Source: Streptosporangiaceae bacterium (GTDB lineage Bacteria; Actinomycetota; Actinomycetes; Streptosporangiales; Streptosporangiaceae). Taken from it: DNA of 5,237 nucleotides. Of the stretch, positions 1 to 5,237 are shown piece by piece. Position numbers and translations under genes: made by a program. Under the pieces are notes generated by a model. The model worked only from the letters and a program-made list of their open reading frames with translations. It ran no database searches and was not told the origin of the DNA. The stretch covers positions 1 through 5,237 of the forward strand of contig JASIBJ010000672.1 of NCBI GenBank assembly GCA_030045215.1. The letters run 5' to 3'. Positions within the stretch are counted from its first letter, which is position 1. The number at the start of each line of letters is the position of its first letter.

Positions 1-101
1 TCGCCTCCGGCCTCGAGCATGGCGGTGGCCGCAACCAGGATCCGGTCGTGCCTGCCGTGTTGCGCGGCAGTCGACGGAATGGCAGGCCCTGCCTGTGGCA
101 C
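1..101 (-). CDS. Probable TetR-family transcriptional regulator, N-terminal fragment (3' end outside window)
   Basis: Only 33 codons and two bases lie in the window; the gene continues beyond the left edge. The minus-strand frame reads a short unstructured leader followed by RHDRILVAATAMLEAGG (residues about 17-33). This matches the first helix of TetR-family DNA-binding domains (R-x-x-I-L-x-A-A-x-x-x-L-x-x-G-G). Such proteins are usually dimeric cytoplasmic repressors that bind short palindromes and release them on binding a ligand, in catabolic loci often an acyl-CoA. The GTG at 101 is the only ordinary start codon between the in-frame stop of the upstream dehydrogenase (168-170) and the helix, so it is chosen although its ribosome site is weak (AGAAAG-like, about 13 bases upstream). 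The ATG at 20 lies inside the helix and is not a credible start. The gene follows the dehydrogenase genes by 66 bases on the same strand and is probably cotranscribed. The family call rests on one helix, and the helix-turn-helix itself is out of view. Confidence 0.6.
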   Translation of the reverse strand, partial: MPQAGPAIPSTAAQHGRHDRILVAATAMLEAGG

Positions 102-167
102 CGCTGGTCGCCCGCTTTCTGGAATCCGTTCTGCTTTTGCTCCGTCCCCGGAGACCCGGGCAGCCGC

Positions 168-1244
168 CTAGATGCCGAGCGACCCCGCGAGCCGGTCAAG
201 CTGCTCGCCCGGCGCGCCGAAGAGCACCTTGTTGGACAGCCCGTTCTTGTAGTACAGGTGGGCGTCGTGTTCCCAGGTGAAGCCGATTCCGCCGTGTAGG
301 TGGACCGTATCGACCGACGCCTCGGCATAGGCGCCTGAGAGCAGCACTCGCGCCACCGCGGCCGCGACCGGGAACCGGCCAGGGTCCTCGTCGCCAGCCC
401 TGGCGGCGTCGCGGAGCGCGGCGTAACCGAGCTCCCAGGACTTCTGCATGTCCGCGAGCCGGTGCTTGACCGCCTGGAACGCACCGATCGGCTGCCCGAA
501 CGCGACCCGGATCTTCGCATACGCGCTCGTCATGTCGAGGCAGGTCCGCATCCCGCCGGCTGACTCGGCGCTCACCGCCAGGTTGGCCAGGTTCTGAGCG
601 GCCGATACCGCGGCGGTACCGTCTCCGGCCAGCGCCCGCGCCGGGGTTCCGCCGAACTCGACCCTGGCCAGCGAGCGGCTGTGATCCAGCGCCGTGAGCC
701 TGGTCCTGGTCAGCCCGGCCGCGTCGGCCGCCACCAGGTACACGGTGTCGCCCGCCGGCACCAGCAGCACGTCCGCCTCGGCGCCGTTCAGCACCGGGGA
801 CACGCTGCCCGACAAGATGGCCTCATCGCCAGTCAGGACCGCGTGGACGTGGCTGCCGAACCCGCTGGTCAGCGCCAGCGTCGCGATCAGCTCACCGTCG
901 GCAATCTTCGGCAGCAACTCGGTCCTGGCCGGGTCGTCGTCCAGCCGCAGCAGCACCTCGCTCGCCAGCACGCCCGCGAGCAGCGGCGAGGCCACCAGGC
1001 CAGCGCCGAGCTCGGTCAGCGCGACCGACAGCGCCGACACCCCCGCTCCGGCGCCGCCGTAGGACTCGGGGATCGCGAGCCCGGCCAGGCCGAGCTGGGC
1101 CGTCATCTGCTTCCAGACGCCCTGGTCGTAGGGCTCGCCGGATTCGATCAGCTGGCGCAGCGACGTGAGCGGGCTGCGGTCGGCCACGAACCTGCGCACC
1201 GAGTCGGCGAGCGCCTGCTCGTCGTCGGTCAGTATCAGTGCCAT
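168..1244 (-). CDS. Acyl-CoA dehydrogenase-like protein, probable FAD-binding partner (beta-type) subunit
   Basis: A 358-residue member of the acyl-CoA dehydrogenase superfamily, flavoenzymes that form an alpha,beta double bond in acyl-CoA thioesters in the cytoplasm. Residues about 1-120 form the N-terminal helical domain (LGLAGLAIPESYGGAGAG, 51-68). Residues about 121-205 form a shortened beta domain, and the rest is the C-terminal helical domain. The flavin-contact motif R246-x-x-F249-G250-x-P252-I253-x-x-x-Q257 is intact, as is the H317-G318-G319 turn followed by E325-H326-D327-x-H329-x-Y331-Y332-K333. The middle domain lacks the usual EPxAGSD stretch (it has SGFGSH at 127-132). The C-terminus has FGAPGEQ in place of the canonical YEGTxEIQ, so the usual catalytic Glu is absent. 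This resembles FadE28-type beta subunits, which work only with a catalytic partner, here probably the gene at 1306-2517. The start is supported by GAGGAG at 1250-1255, five bases upstream. The superfamily call is firm; the subunit role is inference and the substrate unknown. Confidence 0.9.
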   Translation of the reverse strand: MALILTDDEQALADSVRRFVADRSPLTSLRQLIESGEPYDQGVWKQMTAQLGLAGLAIPESYGGAGAGVSALSVALTELGAGLVASPLLAGVLASEVLLRLDDDPARTELLPKIADGELIATLALTSGFGSHVHAVLTGDEAILSGSVSPVLNGAEADVLLVPAGDTVYLVAADAAGLTRTRLTALDHSRSLARVEFGGTPARALAGDGTAAVSAAQNLANLAVSAESAGGMRTCLDMTSAYAKIRVAFGQPIGAFQAVKHRLADMQKSWELGYAALRDAARAGDEDPGRFPVAAAVARVLLSGAYAEASVDTVHLHGGIGFTWEHDAHLYYKNGLSNKVLFGAPGEQLDRLAGSLGI

Positions 1245-1305
1245 CGGGACTCCTCGGTGTTCGTGCCGGGCCGGGCCCGCGGGCCAGCCTCGCGTGCCGG
1301 ATCGC

Positions 1306-2517
1306 TCACGTCTGGCGCTGCGTGCCGACCCGCAGCTGATTGAACGGCGTCGCCCGGTCCACGCCGGGGTCCTTGGCCAGGCCGAGTACGCGCTCGCCGA
1401 TGATGTTCCGCTGGATCTCGCTCGTGCCGCCCGCGATCGCGCTGCCGGGCGCGGCGATGATCGAGGTAGTCACCGCCCGCAGCTCCTCGGAGTCGAATCC
1501 CGCGATCTGGTCACCGAGCACGTCGGCGGCCACGTTCCCGGCGAACCTGGCCAGCTCGGACCCGGCCAGCTTGGCCACCGAGCCGCGGGCACCCGGCATC
1601 CGGCCCGCCTGCGCCTCCTGCCGCAGCAGCAGCGCGAACAGCTGCATCGCCTTGCCCCTCGCGTACAGCTCAGCCAGCTCGCGGCGTACCCCCTGGTCGC
1701 CGGTCCGGCCGAGCCCGGCGGCCAGGTCGCGCAGCGAGTCGTAGGCCAGCGGGTTCGAGCGGGACGAGCCCATCGTGCCGATCGCGATCCGCTCGTGGCG
1801 CAGCATGACGACGGCGGCGGCCCAGCCCTTGTTCTCCTCGCCGATCAGCGCGTCGGCCGGCAGCCGCACGCCGTCGAAGTAGACCTCGTTGAACGGGGAG
1901 TGACCGGTCGCCACTTTCAGCGGCCTGACCGTGACGCCGGGCGCGTGCATGTCGACGATGAACATGCTGATGCCCTCGTGCTTGGGCTTGCTCGGGTCGG
2001 TCCTGGCCAGGATCGCGCCGTAGTCGCTGTACTGGGCGCCCGACGTCCACACCTTCTGCCCGTTCATCACCCACTCGTCGCCGTCGCGAACGGCGGTGGT
2101 CTGCAGGCTGGCCACGTCGGAGCCGGCGCCGGGCTCGGAGAACAGCTGGCACCAGATCTCCTCTCCGCGCAGCATCCCCGGCAGGTACCGCTTCTTCTGC
2201 TCCTCCGATCCCACCTCCAGGATCGTGTTCCCCGGCATCGACAGGCCGATGAAGAACGCACCGGTCGGCAGGTCGTAATCGCGCGACTCCTGGCTCCAGA
2301 TAATCTGCTCCGCAGCCGTCAGCCCCTGCCCGCCGTACTCCTTCGGCCAGGTGATGCCGGCGAAACCCGCGTCGTACAGCTTGGCCTGGAACGCCTTCTG
2401 CTCGGCGAGCACGGCCGCCTGACCCCTGGTCTCGGTTTCGGCTTCGTCGTCGGACGCCCGGCGCGGCGCGTTTGCCTCAAGCCACGCCCGCGCCCGCGCG
2501 CGAAAGTCCTCGCTCAT
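1306..2517 (-). CDS. Acyl-CoA dehydrogenase, probable catalytic (alpha-type) subunit
   Basis: A 403-residue acyl-CoA dehydrogenase of FadE26/FadE29-like architecture. Domains: N-terminal helices (residues 1-122, with TWPKEYGGQG at 56-65), beta domain (about 123-230) with FSEPGAGSD (126-134), NGQKVWTSGAQYSDY (152-166) and EENKGW (227-232), then C-terminal helices with LRHER (239-243) and GGTSEIQRNIIGERVLGL (363-380). The C-terminal motif has Gly363 where MCAD-type enzymes have the catalytic Glu. The RxxFGxPIxxFQ flavin motif expected after residue 270 is missing, replaced by GDQGVRRELAELYARGKAMQ (273-292). Both are features of alpha subunits in two-subunit dehydrogenases. The same frame stays open to 2730, but I place the start at 2517. 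A strong ribosome site lies just upstream of it, the family N-terminus begins there, and the extra 71 residues would cover the divergent promoter and cross the hydrolase start. It is first in the minus-strand operon, 61 bases before its probable partner. Substrate unknown. Confidence 0.93.
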   Translation of the reverse strand: MSEDFRARARAWLEANAPRRASDDEAETETRGQAAVLAEQKAFQAKLYDAGFAGITWPKEYGGQGLTAAEQIIWSQESRDYDLPTGAFFIGLSMPGNTILEVGSEEQKKRYLPGMLRGEEIWCQLFSEPGAGSDVASLQTTAVRDGDEWVMNGQKVWTSGAQYSDYGAILARTDPSKPKHEGISMFIVDMHAPGVTVRPLKVATGHSPFNEVYFDGVRLPADALIGEENKGWAAAVVMLRHERIAIGTMGSSRSNPLAYDSLRDLAAGLGRTGDQGVRRELAELYARGKAMQLFALLLRQEAQAGRMPGARGSVAKLAGSELARFAGNVAADVLGDQIAGFDSEELRAVTTSIIAAPGSAIAGGTSEIQRNIIGERVLGLAKDPGVDRATPFNQLRVGTQRQT

Positions 2518-2524
2518 CGGCGCA

Positions 2525-2533
2525 CCTCTCCTC
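2525..2533 (-). promoter_or_regulatory. Ribosome binding site of the 403-residue acyl-CoA dehydrogenase
   Basis: On the minus strand this reads GAGGAGAGG, seven bases before the ATG at 2517. It decides the start: an in-frame ATG exists at 2730, but using it would translate the whole divergent promoter region, while this purine-rich site sits at ideal spacing before the residues that begin the family's N-terminal helix. Confidence 0.75.
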
Positions 2534-2561
2534 GGTCCCGCATTCCCCGCCCGGGCCGGAA

Positions 2562-2575
2562 AACTGAAATCAGTT
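2562..2575. promoter_or_regulatory. Candidate operator: perfect 6-2-6 palindrome in the divergent promoter
   Basis: AACTGA, two A bases, then TCAGTT: an exact inverted repeat in an A/T-rich patch that stands out sharply from the surrounding GC-rich DNA. It lies between the divergent dehydrogenase operon and the hydrolase gene and overlaps the best -10 boxes of both strands. A dimeric repressor bound here would block both transcripts. Short palindromes with a tiny centre fit TetR-family operators, and a probable TetR gene sits at the end of the dehydrogenase operon. The link to that regulator is inference; the palindrome itself is seen directly. Confidence 0.55.
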
Positions 2576-2601
2576 ATACTTCTTGCCTGGGTCCGAGCGA
2601 A
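2573..2601 (-). promoter_or_regulatory. Candidate minus-strand promoter of the dehydrogenase operon
   Basis: On the minus strand TATAAC (2578-2573) is a close match to the -10 consensus. TTCGCT (2601-2596), 17 bases upstream, is a poor -35 with three of six consensus bases. Transcription would start near 2566, giving a leader of about 50 bases that includes the ribosome site at 2525-2533. The -10 overlaps the palindrome at 2562-2575, which suggests repression by direct competition with RNA polymerase. Confidence 0.4.
2575..2580 (+). promoter_or_regulatory. Candidate plus-strand -10 box of the hydrolase gene
   Basis: TATACT matches five of six -10 consensus bases and shares its first base with the right arm of the palindrome. 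The region 16-19 bases upstream is GC-rich with no -35-like hexamer, so an activator or alternative sigma factor could be needed, or the real promoter is elsewhere. Transcription from here would give a leader of about 95-100 bases before the ATG at 2685. Confidence 0.3.
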
Positions 2602-2684
2602 ACACGGGGCCAGATCCCATGTCAACCTAGAGCGTACGGATCCGCCGCGTATCGCGAGCCGCCGTGCCCGAAGGGACCCGATAG

Positions 2685-3746
2685 ATGCAGGTAACCGGGA
2701 CGCTGCAGCGCGAGGCCTGGGAACGGGCAAAGTTCCCGCCGGTCGAGAACGTCGCGGCTGGCGTCTGGTCCGTGCCGGTTCCGATCATCGGCAATCCGCT
2801 GCGGTACGTGCTCAGCTACCTGATCGAGCACGATGACGGCTTCGTGATGATCGACCCCGGCTGGAACCACCCGGATAGCTGGCGGGCCCTCACCGGCGGC
2901 ATGGCGCAGTGCGAGATCCCGCTGAGCGCGGTCACCGCGGTGCTGGTCACGCACGTGCACCCCGATCATCACGGCCAGTCGGGGAAGGTCCGCGAGCAGT
3001 CGGGCGCGTGGGTGGGCATGCACCCGGCCGAGGACGCCTTCCTTGAACGGCGGGGCAACCAGGATCTCATGCGCGACGGAATCCAGATGTACCTGCGCTG
3101 GTGCGGAGCTCCGCCGAGCCACCTCGAGGAACTGGTCGCGAGCAGGCAGCATGTCGGGCAGATGGCGCCAATGGTCCGCGCGGAACGGCTGATCGAGCAC
3201 GGAGACCTGATCGACGCGCCCGGGCTGCGTCTGCGGGCCGTGTGGACACCAGGGCATACTCCCGGTCACCTGTGCTTCTACGACGAGGCCCGCGATCTCT
3301 TGCTGACCGGCGACCACATCCTGCCGCGCATCACGCCCAACATCTCCTCCTACGACTTGGCGTCCAACCCGCTCGACGACTACCTGAACTCGCTGGTCAA
3401 GCTGGGCGGCATTCAGCCTCGCGAGGTGCTGCCCGCGCACGAGTACCGGTTCACTGATCTCGACTCGCGGCTGGCGGATCTGGCCGAGCACCACCGGGAA
3501 CGGCTGGCCGAGACGATGGACATCGTCGCCGGACACGCCCGTGCTGGCCACGACCCGGCCGGCCTGGCCGCATGGCAGATCGCGATCGGCGTGACCTGGT
3601 CGCGGGCCTGGGCGGATCTGGCGTCGTTCCAGCGGCAGGCCGCGATCGGCGAGGTGCTCTCGCACCTGCGCCAACTCCAGTCTCGCGGCCTGGTCACGCA
3701 GGTCGACGTCGACGGCATCGGCCTGTGGACCGCAGCGGCCGCATGA
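2685..3746 (+). CDS. Metallo-beta-lactamase-fold metal-dependent hydrolase
   Basis: A complete 353-residue metallo-beta-lactamase-fold hydrolase, predicted cytoplasmic with no signal peptide. The dinuclear metal site is fully present: H90-x-H92-x-D94-H95 in THVHPDHHG, H191 in TPGHTPGH (188-195), bridging D210 in TGDH, and H252 in LPAHEYRF. The strand before the first motif ends in IDPGW (56-60), usual for the fold. Residues about 265-353 form a helical tail ending in a probable winged-helix-like segment (HLRQLQSRGLV, 327-337), as in LACTB2-like and other long family members. The start is well fixed: an in-frame TAG (2682-2684) directly precedes the ATG, and AAGGGA (2671-2676) lies eight bases upstream. 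It is divergent from the dehydrogenase operon across 167 bases, so a thioesterase, lactonase or other ester-hydrolysing step on the same pathway is plausible. Family members have very varied substrates, and nothing in the sequence fixes this one. Confidence 0.92.
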   Translation: MQVTGTLQREAWERAKFPPVENVAAGVWSVPVPIIGNPLRYVLSYLIEHDDGFVMIDPGWNHPDSWRALTGGMAQCEIPLSAVTAVLVTHVHPDHHGQSGKVREQSGAWVGMHPAEDAFLERRGNQDLMRDGIQMYLRWCGAPPSHLEELVASRQHVGQMAPMVRAERLIEHGDLIDAPGLRLRAVWTPGHTPGHLCFYDEARDLLLTGDHILPRITPNISSYDLASNPLDDYLNSLVKLGGIQPREVLPAHEYRFTDLDSRLADLAEHHRERLAETMDIVAGHARAGHDPAGLAAWQIAIGVTWSRAWADLASFQRQAAIGEVLSHLRQLQSRGLVTQVDVDGIGLWTAAAA

Positions 3747-3785
3747 CAACCCCTTCCACCGAGATGTGGATTCGGGCGTCCGTCA

Positions 3786-3837
3786 GGCACGCAGGCCTGG
3801 TCATCTACGTTCCTTAGGCCCGCCCGGCCCGCGTGCC
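3786..3837 (+). terminator. GC-rich stem-loop, possible terminator after the hydrolase gene
   Basis: GGCACGCAGGCC (3786-3797) and GGCCCGCGTGCC (3826-3837) are inverted repeats that pair at 11 of 12 positions, with one A-C mismatch, around a 28-base loop. The structure begins 40 bases after the hydrolase stop and ends 24 bases before the next start, a natural place for a terminator. It has no T-run after it, and the loop is long, with a competing GGCCT/AGGCC pairing (3794-3798 with 3816-3820). It could instead be a leader structure of the downstream gene. The rest of the 115-base gap shows no promoter I would defend. Confidence 0.35.
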
Positions 3838-3861
3838 GCCAGCGTCGGGCATGCTGGGCCG

Positions 3862-5237
3862 GTGACTGCGATCAACATCAGCGCGGGGGACGTCGCGCTG
3901 CGGTACGAGACGGACGCCGATGGCCGGCTTCGGCAGATCGGGTTCCGGCCTGTGGTGGCGGGCGGCCCCGGCATCGAGCGCGCCTCGTTCCCGCCTGAAG
4001 CGTTTCCGCTCGCCTATCCGGTCTGGGGCGAGGAAACGGGCGCGACGCCGGCGCTGCGCCTTTCGAGCCACGACGGCCGCGCCGGGTGCTACCTCACGCT
4101 TGATGGATATGAGGGGAACGAAGCCGGGCACCGGATCACGCTGACCGACCGGCTGGCCGCGCTCGAGGTGACGTTGTGCCTGCGCACCTGGGATGACGAG
4201 CAGGTGATTGAGCAGTGGACCGAGGTACGGCACAGTCAGCCCGGCCCGGTGACCCTGCATGAGGCGGCCGCGGCGGCGCCGGCCGTGCACGCGCCTGACC
4301 CGTGGCTCACCAGGTACGCCGGCGACTGGGCCACCGAGTGGCTGCCGGTGAGCGGGCAGCTGCCGCTCGGCACCTCGGTCGCGCAGTCGTTCGGCGCCGT
4401 GCAACCGCATCTGCAGGCGGCGCCGTTCTTCCTGCTGGCGCCGGAGGGGCGGGCCGCCGAGACCGAGGGCAGCGTGCTCGCGGGCGCGCTGGCCTGGGGC
4501 GGCGGAATCATGCTCGCGTTCGGACGTGGTGCTTACCAGCCCGATCTGGTCCGTCTTTGGTGCGGCGCCAACCCTGGCATGGGCGGTTACCGGCTTGACC
4601 CTGGTGCGCTGTTCGAGACCCCGCACATGATCTGGGCCTGGTCAGCCGAAGGATGCAGGCCGCTGACGCACCGGCTGCACCGGTGGGTGCGCAAGCACGC
4701 CGTGCGGGACGGCCACCGGGTCCGCGCCACCGTGTTCAACACCTGGGAGGCCGCCGCCTTCGACTTCGACCAGGCCCGCCTGACCGCGATGATGGCGAAC
4801 GCGGCCGACCTCGGCGCGGAGTTGTTCTTGCTCGACGACGGCTGGTTCGGCACGGAGTTCCCGCGCGATGACGACGACGCCGGGCTCGGCGACTGGCAGG
4901 CCGACCCGGCTAAGCTGCCCGACGGGATCGGCGGGCTGACTGCGGCCGCGCAGGAGCACGGGCTGCGCTTCGGCTTGTGGATAGAGCCGGAGATGGTGAA
5001 CCCGTCCTCCCTGCTGTATGGCGATCACCCCGACTGGGTCACGGGCGAGCCGGACCGGCCGCGGCGTGAGGAGCGTAATCAGCTCGTCCTCGACTTGTGT
5101 CAGCCCGACGTGCGCTCGTTCGTGACTGGCGTCGTCGACTTCGTGCTGACCGGCAATCCGGGCGTCAGCTACCTGAAATGGGACGCGAACCGCGACATCT
5201 CCGAGCCGGGCTCGGCCGCGCTCGCGGCCGACCGCCA
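3862..5237 (+). CDS. Alpha-galactosidase, glycoside hydrolase family 36 (3' end outside window)
   Basis: The frame is open from GTG 3862 to the right edge: 458 codons plus two bases of a family usually about 700-740 residues long. GH36 enzymes release terminal alpha-galactose from melibiose, raffinose and related sugars with retention of configuration; there is no signal peptide, so this one is probably cytoplasmic. Residues about 1-280 form the N-terminal beta-sandwich. The (beta/alpha)8 barrel follows: FNTWEA (292-297), LLDDGWFG (323-330), GDWQADPAKLPDG (343-355), FGLWIEPEMVNP (370-381), HPDW (389-392), RNQLVLDL (405-412) and YLKWDANR (437-444). D441 in KWD is the expected nucleophile; the acid/base Asp lies beyond the window. 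The GTG is the first plausible start: the nearby ATG at 3851 is in another frame and meets a stop after four codons. No clear ribosome site precedes it, so translation may be weak or leaderless. A four-Asp run (336-339) lies between barrel motifs. Nothing ties it to the acyl-CoA genes. Confidence 0.93.
   Translation, partial: MTAINISAGDVALRYETDADGRLRQIGFRPVVAGGPGIERASFPPEAFPLAYPVWGEETGATPALRLSSHDGRAGCYLTLDGYEGNEAGHRITLTDRLAALEVTLCLRTWDDEQVIEQWTEVRHSQPGPVTLHEAAAAAPAVHAPDPWLTRYAGDWATEWLPVSGQLPLGTSVAQSFGAVQPHLQAAPFFLLAPEGRAAETEGSVLAGALAWGGGIMLAFGRGAYQPDLVRLWCGANPGMGGYRLDPGALFETPHMIWAWSAEGCRPLTHRLHRWVRKHAVRDGHRVRATVFNTWEAAAFDFDQARLTAMMANAADLGAELFLLDDGWFGTEFPRDDDDAGLGDWQADPAKLPDGIGGLTAAAQEHGLRFGLWIEPEMVNPSSLLYGDHPDWVTGEPDRPRREERNQLVLDLCQPDVRSFVTGVVDFVLTGNPGVSYLKWDANRDISEPGSAALAADR

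Noticed and set aside
1274..1285. Perfect 12-base palindrome GGCCCGCGGGCC between the two dehydrogenase genes
   Set aside because: It has no loop to form a useful hairpin and no T-run, and such GC palindromes are expected by chance in this composition; not called as a terminator or operator.
1165..2694. A 509-codon open frame on the plus strand opposite the larger dehydrogenase
   Set aside because: It is antisense to a gene with clear family motifs. Its translation is rich in Arg, Gly, Pro, Gln and His with no recognisable domain, as expected from the opposite strand of GC-rich coding DNA.
2518..2730. Upstream extension of the larger dehydrogenase to the ATG at 2730
   Set aside because: The 71 extra residues would span the promoter, palindrome and hydrolase start, do not resemble the family N-terminus, and the strong ribosome site lies before the ATG at 2517.
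2622..3749. A 375-codon open frame on the minus strand, longer than the hydrolase it overlaps
   Set aside because: The plus-strand frame carries the complete metallo-beta-lactamase ligand set and a ribosome site; the minus-strand product has no recognisable motif and is a GC-bias shadow.
3743..3817. A 24-codon frame whose ATG overlaps the hydrolase stop as ATGA
   Set aside because: The overlap looks like translational coupling, but the peptide is very short, has no recognisable features and runs into the left arm and loop of the stem-loop; chance is the simpler explanation.
3814..4626. A 270-codon open frame on the minus strand opposite the alpha-galactosidase
   Set aside because: It is antisense to a continuous GH36 reading frame, with shadow-type composition and no recognisable domain.

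Overview
The window looks like chromosomal DNA of a high-GC Gram-positive bacterium (an actinomycete). Base composition is strongly G+C-rich, third codon positions are almost all G or C, GTG starts occur, and the gene content (paired FadE-type acyl-CoA dehydrogenases beside a TetR-type regulator) is typical of that group. I cannot name a genus from sequence alone.

Left part, minus strand (about 1-2517): three genes read right to left. First comes a 403-residue acyl-CoA dehydrogenase (1306-2517), then a 358-residue acyl-CoA dehydrogenase-like protein (168-1244). Last is the first 33 codons of a probable TetR-family regulator, cut by the left edge (1-101). The gaps are 61 and 66 bases with no convincing terminator, so they are probably one operon. 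The two dehydrogenases have complementary motif losses, which suggests they are the two different subunits of one heteromeric enzyme, as known for the FadE pairs of mycobacterial steroid side-chain degradation.

Middle (2518-2684): a 167-base divergent promoter region with a perfect 6-2-6 palindrome (2562-2575). It overlaps a good minus-strand -10 and a good plus-strand -10 box. It is the natural candidate operator for the regulator encoded at the left edge.

Right of this, plus strand (2685-3746): a complete metallo-beta-lactamase-fold hydrolase with all expected metal ligands, divergent from the dehydrogenases and probably under the same control. The likely picture is a small regulated acyl-CoA catabolic locus of unknown substrate: two-subunit dehydrogenase, hydrolase and local repressor.

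Far right (3747-5237): a 115-base gap holding a GC-rich stem-loop, then a GH36 alpha-galactosidase beginning at a GTG (3862) and running off the right edge. It contains the predicted nucleophile Asp but not the acid/base region. It looks like a separate carbohydrate-use gene. I see no mobile elements, tRNA/rRNA, CRISPR arrays or phage genes, and nothing that is clearly a new kind of system. The subunit pairing and the shared operator are the points most worth following.
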